A stretch of DNA of 18,054 nucleotides from an uncultured Candidatus Melainabacteria bacterium (GTDB lineage Bacteria > Cyanobacteriota > Vampirovibrionia > Gastranaerophilales > Gastranaerophilaceae), in NCBI GenBank assembly GCA_934757255.1, contig CAKVLL010000037.1, positions 1 through 18,054 on the forward strand, given 5' to 3'. Every line of letters starts with the position of its first letter. Position 1 is the first letter of the stretch. Made by a program: the position numbers and the translations under genes. Positions 7,391-13,057 of the stretch are shown piece by piece. The notes under the pieces are model-generated. The model did not search any database, had not been told where the DNA came from, and saw only the letters and a program-made list of their open reading frames with translations.

Positions 7391-7405
7391 GCATACTGTA
7401 TATGC
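7391..7405. promoter_or_regulatory. Inverted repeat upstream of the HD-GYP promoter
   Basis: GCATA and TATGC are five-base arms around CTGTA, about 16-30 bases upstream of the extended -10, where a -35-region regulator would bind. It is a candidate operator with no known matching regulator. Confidence 0.3.
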
Positions 7406-7446
7406 TTTATTTTTATCTGATAATTTGGATGAAAATTTGTACTCTC

Positions 7447-7489
7447 AAAAAAATATGATGTTTATATTTATAAACATCATATTTTTTTT
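7447..7489 (-). terminator. Terminator of adk
   Basis: A perfect 14-base-pair palindrome (7453-7466 with 7469-7482, two-base loop) is flanked by A and T runs on both sides, so it forms a terminator-like structure on either strand. It lies just after the adk stop on the minus strand and separates adk from the HD-GYP gene. Confidence 0.85.
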
Positions 7490-7501
7490 GAACTTAAGAA
7501 C

Positions 7502-8161
7502 TTATGCATTTACAATTTTTAAAAGTCTTTCCCAAACTTCATCAATTGAACCGTTCGCATCAATTTTATAAAGAACACCTTTATCTTCATAGAATTTAAC
7601 AAGTGGTGCTGTTTCTTTGAAATAAGTTTCAAAACGCAATTTTGCAGTTTCTTCATTGTCATCAGCTCTTGTTTTCAAATCAACATTACACTTATCGCAT
7701 TTACCTGCCACTTTTGATGGTTTGAATTTTTTATTATAAATTTCACCGCAAACCGGGCAAGATTCTCTATATATAATTCTTTCAATAAGGATTTGAGTAT
7801 CAATATCAAAATAAATAGTTTTGAATGATACTTCTTCGCCTTCATTAATTTTGGAATTGATTTCTTCTAATGTCTGAGCTTGTTCTAGACTTCTTGGATA
7901 ACCATCTAAAACATATCCGTTTTCACAATCTTTTTCTGCCAATCTTTTAGCAATAATTCTGCCTACTAAATCAGCAGGAACAAGTTGACCTTTATCAATA
8001 AAAGACTTGGCAATCTTACCTTCATCCGTTTCCTTAGAAATTTCAGCTCTTAAAAGAGAGCCTGTATCAACGTGTGGAAAACCTAAAAATTCTGATAAAC
8101 GATTTGTTTGAGTACCTTTACCGCAAGCAGGTGGTCCTAGAAATATCAATTCTTTTTTCAT
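7502..8161 (-). CDS. adk: Adenylate kinase (zinc-LID type)
   Basis: A 219-residue enzyme interconverting ATP + AMP and 2 ADP in the cytoplasm. The P-loop GPPACGKGT is at 9-17 (family usually GPPGAGKGT, so two positions differ), with the AMP-binding VDTGSLLR and the motif DGYPR at 86-90. The long LID carries four Cys, CPVC (135/138) and CDKC (155/158), the zinc-binding set found in many Gram-positive and other adenylate kinases. Length is typical of the long form. A clear GGAGAAAG ribosome-binding site and a promoter precede it, and a strong terminator follows. It stands alone here, outside the ribosomal-protein operon (secY-adk-map) where adk often lies. Confidence 0.97.
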   Translation of the reverse strand: MKKELIFLGPPACGKGTQTNRLSEFLGFPHVDTGSLLRAEISKETDEGKIAKSFIDKGQLVPADLVGRIIAKRLAEKDCENGYVLDGYPRSLEQAQTLEEINSKINEGEEVSFKTIYFDIDTQILIERIIYRESCPVCGEIYNKKFKPSKVAGKCDKCNVDLKTRADDNEETAKLRFETYFKETAPLVKFYEDKGVLYKIDANGSIDEVWERLLKIVNA

Positions 8162-8181
8162 AACTTTCTCCTTCTTTCCTA

Positions 8182-8209
8182 ATTATAAAACTAAAAACTA
8201 ACTGTGCAA
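8182..8209 (-). promoter_or_regulatory. Predicted promoter of adk
   Basis: On the minus strand, TTGCAC (8209-8204) and TATAAT (8187-8182) lie 16 bases apart. The -10 is perfect and the -35 matches only its first three bases. Transcription would start near 8175, 14 bases before the ATG, with the ribosome-binding site in between. Confidence 0.55.
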
Positions 8210-8237
8210 CTTTTAACGCAAATATTTGATTTTACGA

Positions 8238-8243
8238 TATAAT
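8238..8243 (+). promoter_or_regulatory. -10 element of the ACT-rimO unit
   Basis: A perfect TATAAT lies 24 bases before the start codon at 8268, divergent from the adk promoter. No convincing -35 is visible. AAAAGGAG at 8254-8261 is a strong ribosome-binding site. Confidence 0.5.
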
Positions 8244-8267
8244 GTAATTAGTTAAAAGGAGAATCTA

Positions 8268-8546
8268 ATGGACGATTACAAAATTATTATCACAGTTTCA
8301 GGTTCTGACAAGGTTGGTATTGTGGCCAGTATTGCAACTGTTCTTGCTAAGTACAAAGTGAATATTGAAGATATTAAGCAAACTCTTATGCAAGGCCATT
8401 TTGTGATGTTTATGCTTTGTGATATTGAGAATGCTGATTTAACTTTCAAAGAACTCAAAAACGTTTTGGTAGAAGAAGGCAATAAATTAGAAGTCGAAAC
8501 TTGGATTCAGAAAAAAGGCATTTTTGAAAAAATGCATACAGTATAA
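8268..8546 (+). CDS. ACT-domain protein
   Basis: A 92-residue protein made of one ACT domain (beta-alpha-beta-beta-alpha-beta). It starts DDYKIIITVSGSDKVGIVASIATVLAKY, the usual GxDxxGIVAxI pattern of the UPF0237/GcvR-like ACT family, and ends in a short basic tail. ACT domains bind small ligands, mostly amino acids, and act as dimeric sensors. Free-standing ones like this have no settled role. It is preceded by a strong ribosome-binding site and a -10, and rimO follows after 21 bases, so the two are probably co-transcribed. In some bacteria this ACT family sits next to a DUF711 gene; that neighbour is absent here. Confidence 0.92.
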   Translation: MDDYKIIITVSGSDKVGIVASIATVLAKYKVNIEDIKQTLMQGHFVMFMLCDIENADLTFKELKNVLVEEGNKLEVETWIQKKGIFEKMHTV

Positions 8547-8567
8547 AAATAGGTAGATAACGGAATT

Positions 8568-9866
8568 ATGAAAAAAATAGCTTTAGTTAGTCATGGATGC
8601 GCAAAAAATTTAGTAGATTCAGAATTGATTTTAGGGCTTTTGGCTCAAAACGGTTACGAAATTACGCTCAATGAAGAAGATACAGATACAGTAATTGTTA
8701 ATACTTGCTCTTTTATTTGTGATGCGGAACGAGAATCAATCCGAACGATACTAGAACTTGTTGATGCCGGTAAAAAAGTTATTGTTACAGGTTGTTTGGC
8801 TCAAAAGCATCCGGAAGAACTAAAGAAAGAAATTCCTGAATTAGCCGGAATTGTTGGTGCAACAGACTTTACTAAAATTATTGAAGTTCTTAAAAAGATT
8901 GATGGCGAATATGTTTGCGAAGTTAGTGAAAAGCCTGATTATATTTATCCTGAAAATATTGAACGTCAACAAATTACAATGGGTGCCAGTTCATATATAA
9001 AAATTGCTGATGGTTGTAACTATCGTTGCGGTTATTGTATTATTCCATATTTGCGCGGTGATTATCATTCAAGGAAAATGGAAGACATTATAGAAGAAGC
9101 TAAAAAACTTGTTAAAAAAGGTGTTACTGAGATTATTTTAATAGCACAAGATACAACAGGTTATGGCGTTGATTTATACAAAAAACCTATGCTTGCAAAA
9201 CTTCTTGAAGAATTAAATAAAATTGAAGGCTTGGGCTGGCTTAGAATTATGTATGCGTATCCTACTCAAATGACAGACGAGCTTTTGGATACAATTGCAA
9301 AATTGGATAAAGTGGTTAAATACGTTGATATACCGTTGCAACATTCACATCCGGAAATGTTAAAAATGATGAATCGTCCGTCTTTCGATTATCGTCCGAT
9401 GATTGAAAATATCAGAAAACGTATACCTAATGTTTCAATCAGAACTGCATTTATAGTAGGTTATCCTGGTGAAACAGAAGAACATTTTGAGCACTTGTGC
9501 GAATTCGTTCGTGACATGAAGTTTGATAGAATGGGTGTGTTTACTTATTCAAGAGAAAAAGGAACGCCATCTTATAGTATGCCAAATAGAGTCGGTGCAA
9601 GAGTTGCAAAACAACGTTACAAAAAACTTATGGAAATTCAACAGGGAATCTCTATTGAGCGTAATAGAAGTTTTATTGGTAAAACTATTCCTTGCATAAT
9701 CGAATGTTATGCAGATAACGGAGAAATCGTAGCACGTTCTCAATATGATGCACCGGAAATTGATGGTGTTGTAAATATTAAAACCGACAAACACGTTGTC
9801 CCTGGGGATATTGAGATGGTTAAGATTATTGACGCAACAGAATATGATTTAGTCGGTGAAATTTAG
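8568..9866 (+). CDS. rimO: Ribosomal protein S12 methylthiotransferase RimO
   Basis: A 432-residue radical-SAM methylthiotransferase that adds a methylthio group to the beta-carbon of a conserved Asp of ribosomal protein S12. The N-terminal domain carries Cys 11 (SHGCAKNLVDSE), 47 (NTCSF) and 76 (GCLAQ) for the auxiliary 4Fe-4S cluster. The radical-SAM triad DGCNYRCGYC gives Cys 150, 154 and 157. A C-terminal TRAM domain follows from about residue 365. The SHGCAKNLVDSE motif favours RimO over its tRNA-modifying relatives MiaB and MtaB. The ribosome-binding site is weak, so translation may lean on the upstream ACT gene. It needs two Fe-S clusters, which links it loosely to the nifU/nifS genes further on. 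Confidence 0.96.
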   Translation: MKKIALVSHGCAKNLVDSELILGLLAQNGYEITLNEEDTDTVIVNTCSFICDAERESIRTILELVDAGKKVIVTGCLAQKHPEELKKEIPELAGIVGATDFTKIIEVLKKIDGEYVCEVSEKPDYIYPENIERQQITMGASSYIKIADGCNYRCGYCIIPYLRGDYHSRKMEDIIEEAKKLVKKGVTEIILIAQDTTGYGVDLYKKPMLAKLLEELNKIEGLGWLRIMYAYPTQMTDELLDTIAKLDKVVKYVDIPLQHSHPEMLKMMNRPSFDYRPMIENIRKRIPNVSIRTAFIVGYPGETEEHFEHLCEFVRDMKFDRMGVFTYSREKGTPSYSMPNRVGARVAKQRYKKLMEIQQGISIERNRSFIGKTIPCIIECYADNGEIVARSQYDAPEIDGVVNIKTDKHVVPGDIEMVKIIDATEYDLVGEI

Positions 9867-9896
9867 CCAAATTAAATGAAAAAGTCGGTGAAATTT
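9851..9896 (+). repeat. Direct repeat at the 3' end of rimO
   Basis: AGTCGGTGAAATTT occurs at 9851-9864, covering the last codons and part of the stop of rimO, and again at 9883-9896 just downstream. The copies are 32 bases apart. It looks like a remnant of a small tandem duplication of the gene's end and has no evident function. Confidence 0.7.
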
Positions 9897-9922
9897 TGCA
9901 CCAAAAACTTTTCTAAATCAAG

Positions 9923-9947
9923 AAGCCATGCTATTAGCATGGCTTTT
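9923..9947 (+). terminator. Terminator of the ACT-rimO unit
   Basis: AAGCCATGCT (9923-9932) and AGCATGGCTT (9936-9945) form a perfect ten-base-pair stem with a three-base loop, followed by a short T-run. It probably ends rimO transcription. The minus-strand gene at 9985-10227 converges on it. Confidence 0.82.
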
Positions 9948-9984
9948 AAATTGGGGTAGTGAAAAATTTGGTATATTTTTGAGT

Positions 9985-10227
9985 CTATACCTCTATAAAG
10001 AGTCTGCGTCCAACAATATTTGGCTGATTATTGTAATATCCGGCAAAATATCCGCCGGCAACAGGTCTGTTTTGTCCATAGTTTGCAAATGGATTGCTTG
10101 AAACAAACGGATTCCCACTTGATTGAGAAAACGGATTAGAACTTTGACGTGCTTGTGTTACCGCATTAGTTTGTACTAGTGGGTTTGAGGTTAATACTCT
10201 TGATAATAAATTTACAATTTCAGCCAT
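9985..10227 (-). CDS. Small Asn/Gly-rich protein with three NPF motifs, unknown
   Basis: An 80-residue protein without a recognised family. It starts MAEIVNLLSRVLTSNP, possibly a short amphipathic helix. A low-complexity middle carries NPF at 31-33, 39-41 and 45-47, plus SNPL at 14-17. A Gly/Tyr/Asn-rich stretch (GGYFAGYYNNQ) follows, and it ends IVGRRLFIEV. There is no signal peptide or membrane span. AAAGGTGAAG just before the ATG is a strong ribosome-binding site and TTGACA lies upstream, which makes it a real gene despite its size. NPF is a known docking motif for eukaryotic EH domains; whether that matters here is speculation. Confidence 0.72.
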   Translation of the reverse strand: MAEIVNLLSRVLTSNPLVQTNAVTQARQSSNPFSQSSGNPFVSSNPFANYGQNRPVAGGYFAGYYNNQPNIVGRRLFIEV

Positions 10228-10249
10228 ATTGCTTCACCTTTCTATATGG

Positions 10250-10277
10250 TGTTTAATAATTTATTTTCATTTGTCAA
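10250..10277 (-). promoter_or_regulatory. Candidate promoter of the NPF-repeat gene
   Basis: On the minus strand a perfect -35 TTGACA (10277-10272) is followed after 16 bases by TAAACA (10255-10250), a poor -10. The start codon at 10227 lies at a fitting distance. Confidence 0.4.
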
Positions 10278-10404
10278 TTATTTTATCGGCATATTATTTC
10301 AAAACTTAAGTATAAAATAAAAAACATCAACTAAAAGTATTAAATTTTGTAACAAAAATGCAATTATTTATGTTATATATACTTTATATATATAAGGAGA
10401 GAAT

Positions 10405-11130
10405 ATGACAGAGCCTTTAAAACAATTTTTTAAAGTAGTGCATGCAAATGATGTTGATGACGCATTGATGGATACTCCTATTGTTCAATCAACTTTAGAT
10501 TCTTTAGAAAGAATTGGTGTCGATTTAGGCGAAGCTGTAGAAAAAATGGTGAAAAATCCGCCTCCAAAACCGCAAGGAGTTGTTCCGACTTATGCTGAGT
10601 CAGCATTTATAAAGCCTAAAAAGGAAACAACTTTATATAATGTTACTAATAAGAGTGCAGATGTTCCTGTAAGCAAAAAAAATTCAAATATTTTTAAACA
10701 TTTGAGTTATAGTGTTAAAGGGTTTGAAGTTTTAGCGGATTATAAGAAAGATGGGAAATCTTTAGGTGCTTTTGTTGGGGAACAAGTTGGTTTAAGGGTT
10801 AAACAACAAGATAATATTTCAAAAGAAGAAGTAAATGCTAAGTATAATATCGTAAATGATAAGTTGAGTTTAAATTATTCATATAAAAATTCTAAGGAAA
10901 GTTATGGCATATCAGTTTTCAATCAAAGAGGCAATAACGGTTTATCCGTGAGATATGGAGATAAAAATGGTTTTAATTCTGCTTTTTCATTAGATGAAAA
11001 AAGTATGGCAATAAATTGTGGATATCGTAAAGGTTATTCAGATTGTAATATAGAAATGAATGCTTTTGCTTCAGCTGGGAAAAATTATAAAAATCCGGTT
11101 TTAGGTGTTGCTGGAAGGGTTACGTTTTAA
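10405..11130 (+). CDS. Beta-strand-rich protein with C-terminal Phe, unknown
   Basis: A 241-residue protein I cannot name. Residues 1-50 look helical (PLKQFFKVVHANDVDDAL, then STLDSLERIGVDLGEAVEKM). Residues 51-95 are Pro/Lys-rich linker. Residues 96-241 are alternating short strands with Gly/Asn/Asp turns, such as YGISVFNQRGNNGLSVRYGD and MAINCGYRKG, ending GVAGRVTF. Alternating strands and a final Phe resemble an outer-membrane beta-barrel, but there is no signal peptide, so export by the usual route is doubtful. Two Cys (205, 214) lie nine apart in the strand region. The ribosome-binding site AAGGAG is strong. It is followed by an AT-rich stretch with only weak hairpins. Confidence 0.75.
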   Translation: MTEPLKQFFKVVHANDVDDALMDTPIVQSTLDSLERIGVDLGEAVEKMVKNPPPKPQGVVPTYAESAFIKPKKETTLYNVTNKSADVPVSKKNSNIFKHLSYSVKGFEVLADYKKDGKSLGAFVGEQVGLRVKQQDNISKEEVNAKYNIVNDKLSLNYSYKNSKESYGISVFNQRGNNGLSVRYGDKNGFNSAFSLDEKSMAINCGYRKGYSDCNIEMNAFASAGKNYKNPVLGVAGRVTF

Positions 11131-11232
11131 AAAAGATATATAAATTGTTAATATGATAAAATTTTGTAGAATTTTAGTTTAAAAAATTTTTTTATATTTT
11201 TAATCTTTGCATTGCTTTTATAAAAGAAAAAT

Positions 11233-11284
11233 TTTATTTAAAAACCTTTTTTGTAGTAAAATATTGTTGTAAAATCGTGGAGTA
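11233..11284 (+). promoter_or_regulatory. Fe-S promoter/leader block, copy A (before nifU)
   Basis: This 52-base block is repeated before nifS at 12848-12899 with only four differences. It holds TTTATT (11233-11238), an 18-base gap, and TAAAAT (11257-11262), a plausible promoter. TTGTTGTAA follows, then GTGGAGTA in the presumed leader. Because the two copies lie before the two partner genes of Fe-S cluster assembly, I read it as a shared promoter plus regulator site. It does not clearly match known IscR or SufR sites. Confidence 0.65.
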
Positions 11285-11288
11285 GTTT

Positions 11289-11324
11289 GGGAGCAACTCC
11301 CCCAAAACAATCAACCATTGTTTT
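11289..11324 (+). promoter_or_regulatory. Two hairpins in the nifU leader
   Basis: GGGAG-CAA-CTCCC (11289-11301) is followed by AAAACAAT (11304-11311) pairing with ATTGTTTT (11317-11324). The second ends right before the AGAAAGGA ribosome-binding site, so it could influence translation. The nifS leader has the counterpart GGGAG-TAA-TTTCC (12905-12917), in which the stem survives through G-U pairs. Confidence 0.5.
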
Positions 11325-11340
11325 AGAAAGGAAAACTATC

Positions 11341-12177
11341 ATGTGGGAATATTCAGAGAAAGTTCTTGACCATTACAGACACCCAAGAAATGTCGGAAAA
11401 ATTGATGACGCTGATTTAATCGGCGAAGCCGGCTCATTAGCTTGTGGTGATTCTTTGAAATTATATATAAAACTTGACGGCAATGTTATAAAAGATGCTA
11501 AATTCCAAACTTTTGGATGTGGTTCAGCTGTAGCATCTTCAAGTGTTTTGACAGAAATGATTATCGGTAAAACTATTGATGAAGCGGCTAAAATCACAAA
11601 TAAAGATATTGCAGACGAATTAGACGGACTTCCTCAAGAAAAAATGCACTGTTCTGTGATGGGACACGAAGCATTAGAAGATGCTTTGAAAAAATATTAC
11701 GGAAAAGATGATGAGGAGTGGGAAGATTTAGCAGGCAATACTCATACCGGCGATAAAGTTGTTTGTACTTGTTTTAATGTCACTGAAAGTCAAATTTGGG
11801 AAGCAATCAAAGTTAACGGCTTGAAAACTGTAGAAGAAGTTACAAATTATACAAAAGCAGGTGGTGCTTGCGGACGTTGCCGCGGCGTTATTAAGGATAT
11901 GATTGATACTTATCTTAAAAAAGAAGGCAAAGCACCGGCATTGACTGCAACGCAAAAGATTTTGAAGATTAGCAAAGTCATTGAACAACAAATTTCACCT
12001 GAACTTCAGAAGGATGGCGGAGATATTGAACTTATTGATATCGACGGAAATACTGTTAAGGTTAAATTGTCAGGCATGTGTAGCGGTTGTAAAAACGCAA
12101 GCATGACAATCAAAGGGTTTGTTGAATCAGTTTTGAGAGATAAGGTTGATTCAGCTATTGTAGTTGAACAGGTGTAG
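11341..12177 (+). CDS. nifU: NifU, three-domain Fe-S cluster scaffold
   Basis: A 278-residue scaffold that assembles Fe-S clusters from sulfur supplied by a NifS-type desulfurase. The IscU-like domain has C35 (ACGDS), C60 (FGCGSAVASSS) and C104 (MHCSVMG). The central BFD-type 2Fe-2S domain has C142/C144 (VCTCF) and C177/C180 (GACGRCRG). The C-terminal Nfu domain has C247/C250 (MCSGC). All nine cluster ligands are present. I chose ATG 11341 (MWEYSEKVLDHYRHPRNVG, the family start, with AAAGGA at 11327-11332) over an upstream TTG at 11287, which would translate the leader hairpin. No nitrogenase genes are near, so it is probably the general Fe-S system, as in Helicobacter and some other lineages. 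The partner nifS follows after an unusual 880-base gap. Confidence 0.96.
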   Translation: MWEYSEKVLDHYRHPRNVGKIDDADLIGEAGSLACGDSLKLYIKLDGNVIKDAKFQTFGCGSAVASSSVLTEMIIGKTIDEAAKITNKDIADELDGLPQEKMHCSVMGHEALEDALKKYYGKDDEEWEDLAGNTHTGDKVVCTCFNVTESQIWEAIKVNGLKTVEEVTNYTKAGGACGRCRGVIKDMIDTYLKKEGKAPALTATQKILKISKVIEQQISPELQKDGGDIELIDIDGNTVKVKLSGMCSGCKNASMTIKGFVESVLRDKVDSAIVVEQV

Positions 12178-12196
12178 AAAGATTTTTTGAAAAATT

Positions 12197-12237
12197 CATT
12201 TCATCCTCTTTTATTACTAGTAAAAGAGGATGAAATG
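12197..12237. terminator. Long perfect hairpin after nifU
   Basis: Arms at 12197-12213 and 12221-12237 are 17 bases and perfectly complementary, with a seven-base loop. It lies 19 bases after the nifU stop. No T-run follows on the plus strand (a short one exists for the minus strand), so it may work as a mRNA 3'-end stabiliser or processing site rather than a canonical terminator. Confidence 0.6.
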
Positions 12238-12261
12238 TGTTAAATGAACAAAAAATACAAA

Positions 12262-12457
12262 TTTTATACGCTTTAAAGAGTATAAAAATAGAATGGATAC
12301 GACAGATAAACTTGTAAGAACTTGTTAAATTTAGAGTTGCGATTATTTTTTTAACATTATATATATAATCTCATAAATCTTCTTCAATTTTCTCTGCGAG
12401 CAAGCTGAAAGCAAAACAACAATATTATTAATAATTTCTTCATTGGAATTGTTTTGC
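12262..12457. repeat. Further inverted repeats in the nifU-nifS gap
   Basis: TTTTATAC (12262-12269) pairs with GTATAAAA (12280-12287). GCAAAACAA (12411-12419) pairs with TTGTTTTGC (12449-12457), around a centre that is itself palindromic (ATTATTAATAAT). I see no gene in this stretch. Confidence 0.55.
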
Positions 12458-12473
12458 TCAATTAATAATTCTA

Positions 12474-12578
12474 ATGGTGAAATTTTTAGATACAAAAACT
12501 CGTGTAAATGTTTATGATAGCAAAACTGCTGTTAATGCAGATAATAAATCTAAAGTAAATGTTAACGCAAGATTCTAA
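12474..12578 (+). CDS. Possible 34-residue ORF or gene remnant
   Basis: An ATG-initiated frame of 34 codons with alternating polar and hydrophobic residues: TKTRVNVYDSKTAVNADNKS, then KVNVNARF and stop. The repeated (K/R)-x-V-N-V pattern looks like beta-repeat protein rather than random sequence, and nearby non-coding DNA gives nothing similar. There is no ribosome-binding site, and upstream codons in frame do not continue the pattern. A decayed 3' end of a repeat protein is as likely as a working small gene. Confidence 0.3.
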   Translation: MVKFLDTKTRVNVYDSKTAVNADNKSKVNVNARF

Positions 12579-12594
12579 AATCAATGTAGTGGTT

Positions 12595-12633
12595 GTATGT
12601 CGTGTAGGATAAAAATTATCCAACACGACATAC
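12595..12633. repeat. Long imperfect palindrome
   Basis: Outer arms of 11 bases (12595-12605 and 12623-12633, starting GTATGTCGTGT) are perfect. After one A-A mismatch the inner arms GGATAA and TTATCC pair around AAA. It contains GTAG immediately before the inner arm, as in the REP-like element at 12968. No T-run follows, so it is not an obvious terminator. Confidence 0.65.
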
Positions 12634-12649
12634 GCAATTAAATATATTG

Positions 12650-12770
12650 AACGTCATTCGCGCTGCGAGCGTGCAGCGATTAGCTGCGATAGCGAGCGAA
12701 AGAGTGCAAGCTCTGCCTGCTACATCCATTTTATTAAACGCTCGTAAGAGCGTAGGAAGCAGTAGCGTAT
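12650..12770. repeat. GC-rich structured segment in the nifU-nifS gap
   Basis: This stretch is far richer in GC than its surroundings. It is built of reshuffled GCGAGC/GCAGCG/GCTGCG words, with hairpins such as CGCTGC (12661-12666) with GCAGCG (12673-12678) and ACGCTC-GTAA-GAGCGT (12738-12753). Its beginning, ACGTCATTCGCGCTGCGAGC, resembles from memory the dispersed GTCATTGCGAGCG repeat seen in many bacteria. The open frame across it has only low-complexity composition and I do not regard it as a gene. Confidence 0.5.
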
Positions 12771-12785
12771 TTTCTCTTTCTTTTG

Positions 12786-12833
12786 GTCCTTTTCTTTCTC
12801 TTTACCTCGCAACAAAAGAGAAAGAAAAAGGAC
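12786..12833. repeat. 18-base inverted repeat just before the nifS promoter
   Basis: The pyrimidine-rich arm at 12786-12803 (starting GTCCTTTTC) pairs with 12815-12833 (ending AAAAAGGAC) with one bulged A and an 11-base loop. It ends 15 bases before promoter block B, so it could insulate that promoter from upstream transcription, though no T-run follows on the plus strand. Confidence 0.7.
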
Positions 12834-12847
12834 ATTTAAGAAAAATC

Positions 12848-12917
12848 TTTATTGAAAAACATTTTTTGTAGTAAAATATTGTTGTAACTTCGTGGAGTAA
12901 TATAGGGAGTAATTTCC
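12848..12917 (+). promoter_or_regulatory. Fe-S promoter/leader block, copy B (before nifS)
   Basis: Bases 12848-12899 match 11233-11284 at 48 of 52 positions, with the same TTTATT-18-TAAAAT spacing and the same GTGGAGTA leader. The following leader hairpin GGGAG-TAA-TTTCC (12905-12917) matches copy A in position and shape. After a further similar AATAATCAGCC the leaders diverge, and this one contains a REP-like palindrome. Confidence 0.65.
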
Positions 12918-12967
12918 AAGAATAATCAGCCTTAAAATACTCATAGTTAAGTATGTTTAAGCGAGCC

Positions 12968-12991
12968 GTAGGTTGGGCATACTTGCTCAAC
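12968..12991 (+). repeat. REP-like palindrome in the nifS leader
   Basis: GTAG at 12968-12971 is followed by GTTGGGCA (12972-12979), loop TACT, and TGCTCAAC (12984-12991), an eight-pair stem with one G-T pair. A GTAG lead followed by a short stem is the hallmark of REP elements linked to REP-associated transposases. Two related elements lie at 16448 and 16545. Confidence 0.6.
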
Positions 12992-13057
12992 AAAAACTCA
13001 ATTTTATAACGAACTTAACACCTAAAAGACCTAACGACTTAAAAAAAGGAACACACC

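Noticed and set aside
11131..11232. Terminator after the beta-rich gene at 10405
   Set aside because: Only weak AT hairpins (such as CTTTTATAAAAG) are present, not distinguishable from chance in this composition.
11287..11340. Extension of nifU to a TTG start at 11287
   Set aside because: It would translate the leader hairpin conserved with nifS. ATG 11341 has a ribosome-binding site and gives the standard NifU N-terminus.
12647..12871. 74-codon open frame in the nifU-nifS gap
   Set aside because: It runs through the GC-rich repeat segment, an inverted repeat and the nifS promoter block. Its product is low-complexity and has no ribosome-binding site.
12802..12993. Minus-strand 63-codon open frame over the nifS leader
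   Set aside because: It overlaps the duplicated promoter block and palindromes and shows no protein-like pattern.
12178..13057. CRISPR array or tRNA cluster in the repeat-rich gap
   Set aside because: The repeats are unrelated palindromes without regular repeat-spacer spacing, and no tRNA cloverleaf or TTC-arm was found.
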